Source of the DNA: Candidatus Nitrosocosmicus agrestis
GTDB lineage: Archaea > Thermoproteota > Nitrososphaeria > Nitrososphaerales > Nitrososphaeraceae
NCBI RefSeq assembly: GCF_008389435.1
Contig: NZ_VUYS01000001.1
Coordinates: 62,001-126,000 of the forward strand
DNA length: 64,000 nt
Direction of reading: 5' to 3'
The notes under the pieces were generated by a model. The model did no database searches and was not told the origin of the DNA. It was given only the letters and a program-made list of their open reading frames with translations. Below, in pieces: positions 52,325 through 60,728 of the stretch (the stretch's first letter is position 1; every line of letters starts with the position of its first letter). The position numbers and the translations under genes are program-made.

Positions 52325-52897
52325 TTACTGCTTCTGACTCTTGTACTGTGACCAAAATTCGAGCAGTCGGAAGTATGATGACGCAGCTTCTCTCATTGTA
52401 TGAAGATATGCATCCCTTAATTGTTCCCATATCATATAATAATCAACTTCAACTTCAGCACTCTTTTTGAGATCCGATTCTGTCACTTTGTTGATTGGAA
52501 CAGAGTATTCAGATATTGTTGATTTCTTAGCCTCTGCATCCTGTTTGGCCTTAGCCTCTGCATCCTGTTTGGCCTTAGCCTCTGCATCCTGTTTGGCCTT
52601 AGCCTCTGCATCCTGTTTGGCCTTAGCCTCTGCATCCTGTTTGGCCTTAGCCTCTGCATCCTGTTTGGCCTTAGCCTCTGCATCCTGTTTGGCCTTAGCC
52701 TCTGCATCCTGTTTGGCCTTAGCCTCTGCATCCTGTTTGGCCTTAGCCTCTGCATCCTGTTTGGCCTTAGCCTCTGCATCCTGTTTGGCCTTAGCCTCTG
52801 CATCCTTATTTGGTAGTACATATCCTTTGGGAAGTGTCATAACTAGAGTGATGTAAATGAAGATTAATGTTTTTCTAAGATTCTTAATACTAAGCAA
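52325..52897 (-). CDS. Exported repeat protein with DAEAKAKQ octapeptide array
   Basis: A 190-residue protein. A hydrophobic start ([19 protein letters not shown]) suggests a signal or anchor. It is followed by 11 identical DAEAKAKQ octapeptides plus a partial copy (about 31-125) and a helical C-terminal region (about 126-190) ending in KSQKQ. The octapeptide repeat should form one long charged helix or TolA-like stalk. The C-terminal part has [23 protein letters not shown]. The function is unknown; a spacer or surface stalk is inferred. Confidence 0.7.
   Translation of the reverse strand: MLSIKNLRKTLIFIYITLVMTLPKGYVLPNKDAEAKAKQDAEAKAKQDAEAKAKQDAEAKAKQDAEAKAKQDAEAKAKQDAEAKAKQDAEAKAKQDAEAKAKQDAEAKAKQDAEAKAKQDAEAKKSTISEYSVPINKVTESDLKKSAEVEVDYYMIWEQLRDAYLHTMREAASSYFRLLEFWSQYKSQKQ
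52530..52808. repeat. 24-bp tandem repeat (11 full copies) encoding DAEAKAKQ
   Basis: Eleven contiguous copies of gcctctgcatcctgtttggcctta with no difference seen, then a partial copy. The array is in frame with the minus-strand gene. All other frames through it are also open because the unit has no stops, so opposite-strand frames here are artefacts. Confidence 0.9.
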
Positions 52898-52902
52898 TTA
52901 CC

Positions 52903-53661
52903 TCAGATCAATGAAATGATTGAATCAAAGTTTTGTCTTGATTTATCATTTTTGTATGTTGTCAATCTATCCATAAAAATACATTTTTTCTTTTCGTAAT
53001 TGAGTAAGCCATTTATCTGTTTTGATATTATACCTCTAAAAAGTAACCCCTGTAGAACAGAGGTTACATTATTGACTTTTCTATTCTTACTTGCGCTCTC
53101 GAAATCTACTATTGTGCATCTTGAACCATCAGAAGAAATTATTACATGATTATCAAGTTTATTTAGCTGTCCATGATCTATACCAATCTTATCCAACGTA
53201 TAACATTGGTTTAGTATATTTACTATTACTTTTCTCAAGTTATTTAAATCAGAATTGAAAGACAAGAACCAATTTCTTGCAGGTAACCCATCAAGACATT
53301 CCATTAATAAAATATTTCTCGTACAATGAAAGACCTTGGGCCCAATGCCATACAGGTTTACGTATTGATAAAGACTAAACTCATTTTTGACGTCTACTCT
53401 ACTTGAATCTGTTCTTCTAATCTTTGCTGCCTTGAATTCATTACAATGATCCTGTACTTTAAGTACTAATCCTTCGCTGCCTTTTCCCAAGACGCATTCG
53501 TTATTTAATTTAGTATTGCCTTCCAATATTACGTATTTTATACCTAATGATCTTAGTTCGTTTAACTTTTCAAAATAATCATAAGGACAATATTTTGGAT
53601 AACAGAACAGATCGGCTAAGATGCAAGATGTAACAACAAATTTGTTAGAATACTCTGTCAT
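52903..53661 (-). CDS. RIO/Bud32-like protein kinase-fold protein (COG2112-like)
   Basis: About 252 residues from the preferred internal ATG; a frame extending nine codons upstream overlaps cca further. Kinase-like motifs are the glycine-rich loop GKGSEGLVLKV, the lysine in AAKIRR, GIGPKVF, and a catalytic loop that reads HGQLNKLDNHVI where HGD is expected, then VDFESAS in place of DFG. This wording matches the archaeal COG2112 group of predicted Ser/Thr kinases. The Asp-to-Gln change may reduce phosphotransfer. It overlaps cca by 17 nt, so translation is probably coupled and a role in RNA metabolism is plausible. Confidence 0.75.
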   Translation of the reverse strand: MTEYSNKFVVTSCILADLFCYPKYCPYDYFEKLNELRSLGIKYVILEGNTKLNNECVLGKGSEGLVLKVQDHCNEFKAAKIRRTDSSRVDVKNEFSLYQYVNLYGIGPKVFHCTRNILLMECLDGLPARNWFLSFNSDLNNLRKVIVNILNQCYTLDKIGIDHGQLNKLDNHVIISSDGSRCTIVDFESASKNRKVNNVTSVLQGLLFRGIISKQINGLLNYEKKKCIFMDRLTTYKNDKSRQNFDSIISLI

Positions 53662-55045
53662 CAGTATACAATAGTTCAGAAACCGCATTTTTTATATGTG
53701 TATCAAAATTCTCGATTTGTGACAAAGTAAATATCGCATAAGATTTTAGAAAATCGGATTTTATCCCCTTCGGAATCCCTATTAAGCCAGGATTACTGTT
53801 AAGGACAGATCTCAAGTACTCTTGAATATTCGTGTGTTTTCTAAGAAGCAGACAATTGGTTTTAGAACTATTATCCAGCCATTTCAATAGGGATGCGTTA
53901 TTAACTTCTAGAAACTTTTTCAGATCAGCGCCTCTAAAAATTTCGGGTCCTTTCTTCAAAAATAATGGCGAGATTACTGTAGATTCTAAGAGTAACGCAA
54001 TAATGCAACTTTTTTCCTCCTGAACTACAGAGCACGCAGATTTTAAAATAGTAAATCCGCATGATTCTGAAAATTTGATGATCGATTTCACAAGTTTTTT
54101 TAGTTGTCCCCAAATAACATCAGATGGCCTATCAGCGTACTGGAATTCGATTATCAAGATGAATGAAGATAACTGATCCGTAAAGCAAGGGTCTATTGGG
54201 TGTTCAATTTCTGATACAAAATATATATCGCTTGGATTGCACAGGAATTTTCTTGAGCCTTGTATAAGAGTTGAAGCTGCACGAATAGATATAGCGCTAC
54301 CTAAGTTTCTATTTGTATCAATTGGATCCAATATTACAATAAAGCTATCAAACCGGTCAAAGTGTTCTCCTGTAGGCGTTAATGATTCGTCTATCCCAAT
54401 CATAATTTTCTCACTCGAGCATTCAGAAAAAAAATGAATAGTGGATAAAAATGAACCAAATTTTAAAATCAGTACCTCGCAAACATATCCACTAAATCCT
54501 TCAGTGGATATCTCTGCACCATATATTTTAATAGATTTCATGAATTTTTTTAATATCCTTACCTCGTTTTTCTGTTTAGGATCAAGTTTGTTAACGATAT
54601 AATTTGTATGATATGGAGAACGATCTGCTGCACTCTTCCATTCTCCAAAAGGTACATCATAACATGGAACTACATTTACCTTGATGCCTTCCACAATTGC
54701 TTCTACATAAGGATGATCAGCATACCTAAGATACGGCGAGAATTCTTGTAAAGCCAGCATACCGATTTGTTTCCCATATTTTTCAAATTGATCATAATCG
54801 ATGGAATCATAGAATTTTATAAATATATCAATATCAGTTTCATTTTTGAGCCATGTTCCTTTAGCAAAGGATCCTCCATAAACGATTTCTTTCACCATTC
54901 CTTTGAGTTTATGTTCCCCAACAAAAGACTCTATCATTTGTTTTACTTTTGTTGCACATTCGGTTATTTCATGTACTTCACTTAGAGTCGGAATACATCT
55001 TTTGGAAATTTCCTCTAATATTGATTGGACAGATAAATTATTCAT
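53645..55045 (-). CDS. cca: CCA tRNA nucleotidyltransferase, archaeal class I
   Basis: A 466-residue enzyme. The nucleotidyltransferase motif GGSFAKGTWLKNETDIDIFI is at 57-76, with metal-binding D71 and D73. The archaeal-type VEAIVEGIKVNVVPCYDV and DRSPYHTNYI segments follow, as does the tail region. It adds CCA to tRNA 3' ends, which is needed because the tRNA in this window has no encoded CCA. It overlaps thpR by 4 nt and the kinase-like gene by 17 nt. Confidence 0.93.
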   Translation of the reverse strand: MNNLSVQSILEEISKRCIPTLSEVHEITECATKVKQMIESFVGEHKLKGMVKEIVYGGSFAKGTWLKNETDIDIFIKFYDSIDYDQFEKYGKQIGMLALQEFSPYLRYADHPYVEAIVEGIKVNVVPCYDVPFGEWKSAADRSPYHTNYIVNKLDPKQKNEVRILKKFMKSIKIYGAEISTEGFSGYVCEVLILKFGSFLSTIHFFSECSSEKIMIGIDESLTPTGEHFDRFDSFIVILDPIDTNRNLGSAISIRAASTLIQGSRKFLCNPSDIYFVSEIEHPIDPCFTDQLSSFILIIEFQYADRPSDVIWGQLKKLVKSIIKFSESCGFTILKSACSVVQEEKSCIIALLLESTVISPLFLKKGPEIFRGADLKKFLEVNNASLLKWLDNSSKTNCLLLRKHTNIQEYLRSVLNSNPGLIGIPKGIKSDFLKSYAIFTLSQIENFDTHIKNAVSELLYTDDRVF

Positions 55046-55626
55046 GTTCTTGAAGTCGCTTCAATAGTAATCAAATCGGAATATATAGGGCCTCCGGATG
55101 TAAGAATACTTTTTTTTAACTTAATCCGGTCAATTTCAGTGCTGTAAGAGATATTATCATGTGCAAAGTTCAGAGGTTTTTCAAACCGTTGACGATGTTT
55201 AACTCTAAAGATTGTAAGATGAGGAGTAAATTCGAACTTTTCATCTGCACCAGAACTTTGTTTTATTTTAATATCTTTGACAGAATTAAGTAATTTAGTG
55301 ACAACGTGGTACAGGCTATCAATTTGCTTTATGCACCGATCATCAAGTTTTAACCATATAATCCTCGGCTCAATAGAATTTGGAAAGCAACCTATATCAA
55401 TAAATCTTGCTTCAAAAGATACAAACCTCAGATTTTGTAGTGTGGTAATAATTTCTTTAACTTGATCATCCGAAACTTCTCCAAGAAACTTTAATGTAAG
55501 ATGTAAGTTATCCTTGTGTATTGGCCTAATGTCTTTTACGTTGAAATTATGTTCTTTTACAATCCTATTTTGAATGTCAACAATTTTTTCGGTGTTATGG
55601 AGATCTATAGCAACAAAGGTTCGCAT
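55042..55626 (-). CDS. thpR: RNA 2',3'-cyclic phosphodiesterase
   Basis: A 194-residue 2H phosphoesterase (LigT/ThpR). The two HxTx motifs are HLTL at 42-45 (NLHLTLKFLGEV) and HLTI at 136-139 (FTPHLTIFRVKH). The enzyme opens 2',3'-cyclic phosphates at RNA ends, as formed in tRNA intron splicing. It heads a translationally coupled unit with cca and the kinase-like gene (4-nt overlap). Confidence 0.92.
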   Translation of the reverse strand: MRTFVAIDLHNTEKIVDIQNRIVKEHNFNVKDIRPIHKDNLHLTLKFLGEVSDDQVKEIITTLQNLRFVSFEARFIDIGCFPNSIEPRIIWLKLDDRCIKQIDSLYHVVTKLLNSVKDIKIKQSSGADEKFEFTPHLTIFRVKHRQRFEKPLNFAHDNISYSTEIDRIKLKKSILTSGGPIYSDLITIEATSRT

Positions 55627-55720
55627 AAATTATTTATTTCTAATTCAAGATATATTAATTCGCCCATAGTATAATCAATAATCAAAAAATAAATAACAAA
55701 AATAATTTATCAATACACAG

Positions 55721-56323
55721 TTGTCGTTTGCCTCAAGTCAATTTGTAATTTGTTTGACCGGCATGCCAGGTGCTGGAAAATCCACGGTCGCTGCTTTCTT
55801 AAAAGAAAAAGGATTCTTCGTAATCACTATGGGAGATGTGATCAGAGAGAAAGCGAAAGAAAAAAACCTTCCTTTGGACGATAAAAGTTTAGGCGAACTG
55901 ATGAAAGACTTTAGAAGAACTCATGGAAATGATATCATAGCAAATCTAACAATGAAAAGAATCAAGGAATTAAAGGATAAATGTTTAGTAGTGGTAGACG
56001 GGATTAGAAGTTACGATGAATTTAAAGTATTAAAAAGCACCGGATTTGTAAAACTGTTAGCTATTCATGCTGCTTCAAATATAAGATATGGACATATAAT
56101 TAATAGAGAAAGATCCGATACCCCCGCAAATCATGAAAGTTTTTTGCAGAGAGATGATAGAGAAATGAACGTAGGAATTAGTAAAGCAATTGCCTTGGCT
56201 GATGAATCGATCTCTAACAACAATCTAACGATAAATGAACTAAAACTACAGGTTGAGACGATCATTGAAAAGTGGTTACATGAATACAATAACTCCAATA
56301 TAAATAACAACGTTTCAAAGTAG
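55721..56323 (+). CDS. UPF0200 P-loop nucleotide kinase-like protein
   Basis: A 200-residue P-loop protein starting at TTG. Walker A is GMPGAGKST (14-22). VVDGIRSYDE and an adenylate-kinase-like lid RERSDTP follow. This is the archaeal UPF0200 group, related to dephospho-CoA and nucleoside monophosphate kinases; the substrate is not known. It lies 7 nt before the UPF0201 gene, a pairing seen in many archaea. Confidence 0.82.
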   Translation: MSFASSQFVICLTGMPGAGKSTVAAFLKEKGFFVITMGDVIREKAKEKNLPLDDKSLGELMKDFRRTHGNDIIANLTMKRIKELKDKCLVVVDGIRSYDEFKVLKSTGFVKLLAIHAASNIRYGHIINRERSDTPANHESFLQRDDREMNVGISKAIALADESISNNNLTINELKLQVETIIEKWLHEYNNSNINNNVSK

Positions 56324-56330
56324 ATCCAGA

Positions 56331-56717
56331 ATGGCCAATATTAATTCAGAGATCACAGTAATAACACCTGTAAAAATGACCGAGGATAAGGTAAAAGTAA
56401 TCTTTGCTGTCAAGAATCTATTTCCCGATGCAGAACTATTGGAAAAAAAGAATAACTTGTATATAACCAACACGGATTTCAAAGTTTTGAAAAAGATTAA
56501 GGATAAGGTAAAAGCAAGAAAATCAATGGCAGTTTTGCAAAGAATTCTTTATAATAACTATAATATGAATAATACATGGTTTCTGTTAAACAAGCAGGCT
56601 GCGTTTTCAGATGTTGTTTCTATAGTAGAGAACGAAGATGAATCTCCTTTAGGCCCAATAAAAGTAACTATTAAAGGATATGATCTGGAAAAAATTAATC
56701 ATTGGTTAGAAAATTGA
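56331..56717 (+). CDS. UPF0201 family RNA-binding-like protein
   Basis: A 128-residue protein with ITVITPVKMTEDKVKVIFAV at the start and SPLGPIKVTIKGYDLEKINHWL at the end, as in UPF0201 (COG1325). The fold is related to ribosomal protein L5-like RNA-binding domains. It is probably co-transcribed with the UPF0200 gene and convergent with the rhodanese gene (15-nt gap). The role is unknown; RNA processing is inferred. Confidence 0.8.
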   Translation: MANINSEITVITPVKMTEDKVKVIFAVKNLFPDAELLEKKNNLYITNTDFKVLKKIKDKVKARKSMAVLQRILYNNYNMNNTWFLLNKQAAFSDVVSIVENEDESPLGPIKVTIKGYDLEKINHWLEN

Positions 56718-56732
56718 TTTATCATGGTATTG

Positions 56733-57605
56733 TTACTCGGCTGAAAGATCCCAATACGTTGCATCTTTAAATTCAGTCTTAGGTTTCCCGAGTGATTTCC
56801 ATTCTTTAAAAGATTTTGGATAAAGCTTTACATTTGAAAGACCGGCGGTTTTTAATGCAAAAAAAGTTAATCCAGACAGCGTTCCAACGCTTCCACAGTA
56901 GGTAATTATTTCATTATTTGAGTCAATACCTCTGTTTTCTATGAATCGTTTTAGTTCCAAAGGACTTCTAAGTATAGAGTTTTCAGAACGTAACATAGTA
57001 TATGGAATGTTCTTTGAATTAGGTATATGTTCTGTGAGGAAATTTAGTCGCTCTCTAGAATCTATTATGATCTTATTTTTATCATTTTGAGCCTTTTCAA
57101 TGTATTCAGCATCCGCAAATATAGAATAATCAACTTTCAGAGGGTGAGATGTTTTAGGATACTTGTTGGATTTTCGTTCAATTTCTAGACCAAGCTTTCT
57201 CCAAGTATCATAAGTTACCTCCAATAATGCAACATTTTCATGACCTACAAATTTAAAAGACCATGCCACTCTTGAAGCAAGGGCACCAAAAGTATCATCA
57301 TATATCACTACAGGAATGTTTTCAGAGATCCCCAGTTTGTTTAGTATGGCAATAATTGATTCAGGATCATCATTTGCCAGCAATTCTGCTAATGGTAGTG
57401 ACACCGCTGTTTTTATGTGTCCTTTCAAGTAATCCTCCTTTTTCCTTACATCTACAATTCTAACTTTATTCTTCTTTATAAGAGTCCTTAAGGTATCAAT
57501 ATCACAAATGTTATTTAGAGGTGGTAACGATGGTTTTTTTGCAGGTTTATTTATAGTCTTTGTCCTATCAATCTTTTGCCTCAAAGGTTTACTCAAGCTG
57601 CACAT
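56733..57605 (-). CDS. Two-domain rhodanese sulfurtransferase
   Basis: A 290-residue protein with a basic N-terminal 25 residues and two rhodanese domains (about 32-145 and 160-288). The second holds the catalytic C237 in ITYCGSVGTLSG. The first has Asp in place of Cys (VIYDDTFGALASR), as usual for the inactive domain of TST/MST enzymes. It moves sulfane sulfur from thiosulfate or mercaptopyruvate. Its start lies inside the end of the siroheme reductase gene (13-nt overlap), tying it to reductive sulfur metabolism. Confidence 0.9.
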   Translation of the reverse strand: MCSLSKPLRQKIDRTKTINKPAKKPSLPPLNNICDIDTLRTLIKKNKVRIVDVRKKEDYLKGHIKTAVSLPLAELLANDDPESIIAILNKLGISENIPVVIYDDTFGALASRVAWSFKFVGHENVALLEVTYDTWRKLGLEIERKSNKYPKTSHPLKVDYSIFADAEYIEKAQNDKNKIIIDSRERLNFLTEHIPNSKNIPYTMLRSENSILRSPLELKRFIENRGIDSNNEIITYCGSVGTLSGLTFFALKTAGLSNVKLYPKSFKEWKSLGKPKTEFKDATYWDLSAE

Positions 57606-59443
57606 TCGCCTCTGGCGGTCTTTGCTACAAAATTAGTGTCGTTACCATAATCTTTGTAAAATTCAGGAGCAGAGGTTAAAGGTGGCAATTCAATTATTGG
57701 CGACAGAATCTTTTTCATATCCTCCATATTTTTGACTCCATTAGTTCCGCTACCTACAGATACTTTATGAATCCACTCATTTAGTTTTTCCCCATTTGTT
57801 TTCTCCTTCTTATAGATTTCAATAATTTTCATCACAACATCTATTACTTTTTTAGATGGAACTCGCATCACAGCCTTTCCCAATTCTCCAGACTCACCTG
57901 TGCTACCAGCGAAAAGCATTGTATAAATTGGAACCATGGAAGTTCCAATCCTAGAAGCACCACCATAAAAGCCGATTGTTGCCACTTCATGTTGTCCACA
58001 AGAATTTGGACATCCGCTTATTTTGATAGTAGAATCTACAAAATCATGATCGGTATCAATATTTAGTTCCAAGAACTTGCTTTGAATTTCCTTAGCAAGC
58101 CTATGTGAATTTGTAATAGCAAGATTACAAGAAGTAGTTCCAGAACAGCCAACAGTAGATACTATAGTATTCGCACCAGGGTTTCCCAAGCCAATTCCAG
58201 AAAGTCGGTTATATATTTTTGGCAATTGATCAGCCTTTATGTAGCGAATTAGAAAGTTCTGTTGAGGAGTGGTTCGAGCTTTCTTTTCCATTGAAAACTC
58301 TCTCAGACACTCTGCTAGGACTCGTAATTGATTTGCTGTAATATCTCCAGCACCGAGTGTAATATACGCACTGTAAAGACCAGGTTGTTTCTGGGCAACA
58401 ACATTCGTATTAAGCCATCTATCATAGGGGGAATTAGAAGAACCAGAGTTAATTACAGGTAATTTTTTTCCCCTACTGTTAAGGGTAGATTGATTGATGG
58501 CAAGATCACCTGCTTTAGATGAGGATCTTAAAAAGCCATCAAATGTAGTTTTTGTAGGAATAGATATTGTTGCCTCCACCAAAATACGTTCCTTTAGTAA
58601 CAATTCCTGGAATTTTTCCCAACCAATTTCGCTAACTAAATAACGCATCCTATTTCTTGCGAGGTTTTCTCTATTTCCGAGTCTATCATAAAGTCTAATA
58701 GTTGCTATGGAGGTAGACAAAAGTCTTGATTCAGGCGTAAATTCTTCCAACAGGTGTCCAATAAAAGAAGCAGCGCCTAAGCCGCCACCCAAATATATAC
58801 GAAAACCTCTTATACCATCCTTAATCGTTGGAACTAAACCTACATCTGCAATCCTGACATACCCATGTTCTGCGCAGCATGAAAAATTAAACTTAAACTT
58901 TCGAGGAAGATTTTGACATATCGGATTTCTCAGGAAGAATCTTGCTATTGCTTTGGCATGTGGAGTGGTGTCAAAAGGCTCATTAGGACACACACCTGCA
59001 AAGTGACTGCACATTACATTTCTAATGGTATTCCCACAGGCCTCTCTTGATGTTAATCCAACTTCTGCTAGGCCTCTAAAAACTTCACTGACATCTTCCA
59101 ACTGAACCCAATGTAACTGAATGTTTTGTCGAGTGGACACATGAGCAGATCCGATTGAAAATGATTCAGATAAACTAGCTATTTTCTCCATTTGGCTTGG
59201 AGTGATATCTCCACCTGGAACCTTGATTCTTATCATGCTGAATTCGCTGTTCAATCTAGAACCATAGGCACCGTTTTGTAACCTAAAGCGCCTAAATTCA
59301 TCAGCATTCAGTTTATCCTGACGATAAAGTTTAACCTTATTAGCAAAATATTCAGATTCTTCTGCTAACCCCCATTTCTCATTTGTATCTTGATCCTTTT
59401 TTTTAGATGAGGAAAGTACATCATATTCAATCGATTTTGCCAA
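57593..59443 (-). CDS. Siroheme-[4Fe-4S] sulfite (or nitrite) reductase, ferredoxin type
   Basis: A 616-residue reductase with duplicated ferredoxin-like half-domains. The cluster/siroheme cysteines are C433, C439, C478 and C482 (CSGTTSC and CPNSC). HVSTRQNIQLHW is the siroheme-side motif. At the substrate-site lysines the protein reads RKFK (181-184), as in sulfite reductases (K-F-K), where plant nitrite reductase has K-W-N. It therefore looks more like an assimilatory sulfite reductase, although annotation as NirA is common. The overlapping rhodanese gene supports a sulfur role. Siroheme derives from the same precorrin-2 used by cbiL. Confidence 0.88.
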   Translation of the reverse strand: MAKSIEYDVLSSSKKKDQDTNEKWGLAEESEYFANKVKLYRQDKLNADEFRRFRLQNGAYGSRLNSEFSMIRIKVPGGDITPSQMEKIASLSESFSIGSAHVSTRQNIQLHWVQLEDVSEVFRGLAEVGLTSREACGNTIRNVMCSHFAGVCPNEPFDTTPHAKAIARFFLRNPICQNLPRKFKFNFSCCAEHGYVRIADVGLVPTIKDGIRGFRIYLGGGLGAASFIGHLLEEFTPESRLLSTSIATIRLYDRLGNRENLARNRMRYLVSEIGWEKFQELLLKERILVEATISIPTKTTFDGFLRSSSKAGDLAINQSTLNSRGKKLPVINSGSSNSPYDRWLNTNVVAQKQPGLYSAYITLGAGDITANQLRVLAECLREFSMEKKARTTPQQNFLIRYIKADQLPKIYNRLSGIGLGNPGANTIVSTVGCSGTTSCNLAITNSHRLAKEIQSKFLELNIDTDHDFVDSTIKISGCPNSCGQHEVATIGFYGGASRIGTSMVPIYTMLFAGSTGESGELGKAVMRVPSKKVIDVVMKIIEIYKKEKTNGEKLNEWIHKVSVGSGTNGVKNMEDMKKILSPIIELPPLTSAPEFYKDYGNDTNFVAKTARGECAA

Positions 59444-59547
59444 TGCTAGTAATATAATGAATTAACAAACCTTATATTTTTTATGGAACGTGCATTTTTA
59501 ACACATCTTAATCAATTTATGCAGTAAATAAAGCCGTTTAATTTAGA

Positions 59548-59556
59548 AAAACTTAT
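59548..59556 (+). promoter_or_regulatory. TATA element of tRNA-Trp
   Basis: An AT-rich gaaaaacttatagttat context about 30-38 nt before the tRNA 5' end suits an archaeal TATA box with upstream BRE. Confidence 0.45.
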
Positions 59557-59623
59557 AGTTATATTCCAAAAAAGAATATGCAGGTGGGGTCGTAGCGAAG
59601 CCAGGCATCGCAACGGGCTCCAG

Positions 59624-59650
59624 ATCAAATAATGGGCAATTATTGAAGAA
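59624..59650 (+). other. tRNA-Trp intron 1 (canonical 37/38 position)
   Basis: 27 nt inserted after G37. Internal TCAAATAAT and ATTATTGA can pair around gggc with one bulged A, giving the central helix of a bulge-helix-bulge splice motif. Confidence 0.8.
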
Positions 59651-59672
59651 ACCCGTGGATCAGGGGTTCAAA

Positions 59673-59700
59673 TAATATATGCGAAATATATTAGAACAGT
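59673..59700 (+). other. tRNA-Trp intron 2 (non-canonical, in the T-loop)
   Basis: 28 nt interrupt the T-loop between A59 and U60. TAATATAT and ATATATTA form a perfect 8-bp stem around gcgaa. Without removal no 7-nt T-loop is possible. Confidence 0.75.
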
Positions 59701-59714
59701 TCCCTTCGGCCCCA

Positions 59715-60357
59715 TCTTTCAATTTAAATACAAAAAATATGCAAGATATCAAAGAAGATAAGAATCGAAAAAGTCAATTACGAACAATTTGCTACGGATT
59801 TACCAATATATCTCTGAACATAACTAGAAACGTTATAGGACATCGTTAGCAAAAATATGCTCAATATATGCTCTAGTAATGCATCGATATCGATCACCTT
59901 TGATAAAAATTGTCATTTATTTTATATTAACAGTGCGATTTGAGAAGAAACTAATTTATTATTATTATTAACATTATTATTATCGCTTAAATTTTAAAAA
60001 TTATAATAAACTAACTTGTACAACAAAAAATCCAATTACATTGTCAAAATGGAAGATCAAAGGAGAAATTATATCGTTAAAATAAGAAAAAACATTAAAT
60101 ACAAATAGCTATGGTGAAATATTTCTAAAAGTAAAGATCTTATCTTTGAGTAACTACAGGCAGTCATCACTTGTCTCGATTCAAGGCATTATACCCACCA
60201 ATAATGCCCTTTGATCCATATTTTAAAAACATTAAATTCCCTGTTGTCAATATTAAATTATTTTATTCAAGTTGACTACAAACTATTAACAACAAATAAT
60301 AGAGGTTCTGACCATAGTAACAATAACAACAAGTTCAAAATTTGTAGTTAAAACTAT
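59715..60357. other. Intergenic region downstream of tRNA-Trp
   Basis: About 640 nt with no convincing gene. It starts with a T-rich tract that may end the tRNA transcript. It contains a TTA microsatellite-like run near 59956-59980, and a stem-loop GGCATTAT-acccacca-ATAATGCC (60185-60208) that could be a terminator or part of a small RNA. Confidence 0.5.
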
Positions 60358-60642
60358 TTAGTTTTTTTTAAAGCTAAAGTAACAAGAATGGCATCTATCC
60401 TTACCATATATTACACCCAAATTCCCACATTCTGAGCACTTTTTTTCATTATCTACGGTAGAATCTAATGATTTTATTTTTTGAATGCATTTATTACATA
60501 ACGGAGCTTCGAGGTTATGACTAGATATGAAAACGTCCCCACACTGTGTGCACTTGAAGCTGTATATCTTCCCTTTAGGCTTCCACTTTCTAAATGGATT
60601 GGAGATAAAAGGAGAAATTATTTTTTTTAAAGGATTAGCCAT
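60358..60642 (-). CDS. Small four-CxxC zinc-ribbon protein
   Basis: About 94 residues from the preferred ATG (MANPLKK); the frame extends ten hydrophobic codons further up. Four CxxC pairs are visible (CTQC, CNKC, CSEC, CHSC), enough for two zinc sites: a ribbon at about 30-55 and another at about 66-88. The N-terminal 25 residues are basic. Nucleic-acid or protein binding is likely; the family is unknown. Confidence 0.6.
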   Translation of the reverse strand: MANPLKKIISPFISNPFRKWKPKGKIYSFKCTQCGDVFISSHNLEAPLCNKCIQKIKSLDSTVDNEKKCSECGNLGVIYGKDRCHSCYFSFKKN

Positions 60643-60728
60643 AAAGTAGATAATAATAAGACAAACAGACATTTTAGTTTAATGGAGTTATATGAAAAAA
60701 TGATTAACGAAGATAAGGTTTCAATAAA

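Larger units (their letters stand above)
59586..59714 (+). tRNA. tRNA-Trp (anticodon CCA) with two introns
   Basis: A full cloverleaf can be drawn. The acceptor pairs GGGGTCG with CGGCCCC (one G-U), discriminator A, no encoded CCA. The D-arm is GCGA/TCGC. The anticodon arm is ACGGG-CTCCAGA-CCCGT with CCA at 59620-59622, and the T-arm is AGGGG-TTCAAAT-CCCTT. Two insertions must be removed: 27 nt at the canonical 37/38 site (59624-59650) and 28 nt in the T-loop at about 59/60 (59673-59700). Each insertion has its own hairpin. The spliced product is 74 nt. Exact cut sites may shift by a base or two. Confidence 0.88.

Noticed and set aside
47804-52808. Possible CRISPR arrays at the short tandem repeats
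   Set aside because: The 18-bp and 24-bp units are contiguous, in frame and without spacers, and no cas genes are present.
52467-52856. Plus-strand frame encoding ALASASCL-type repeats
   Set aside because: It is the reverse complement of the 24-bp array, whose unit contains no stop in any frame. The minus-strand protein has an export-type start and a non-repeat C-terminus, so it is the real gene.
59956-59980. Run of TTA triplets
   Set aside because: A short low-complexity tract in AT-rich DNA; no gene or structure depends on it.
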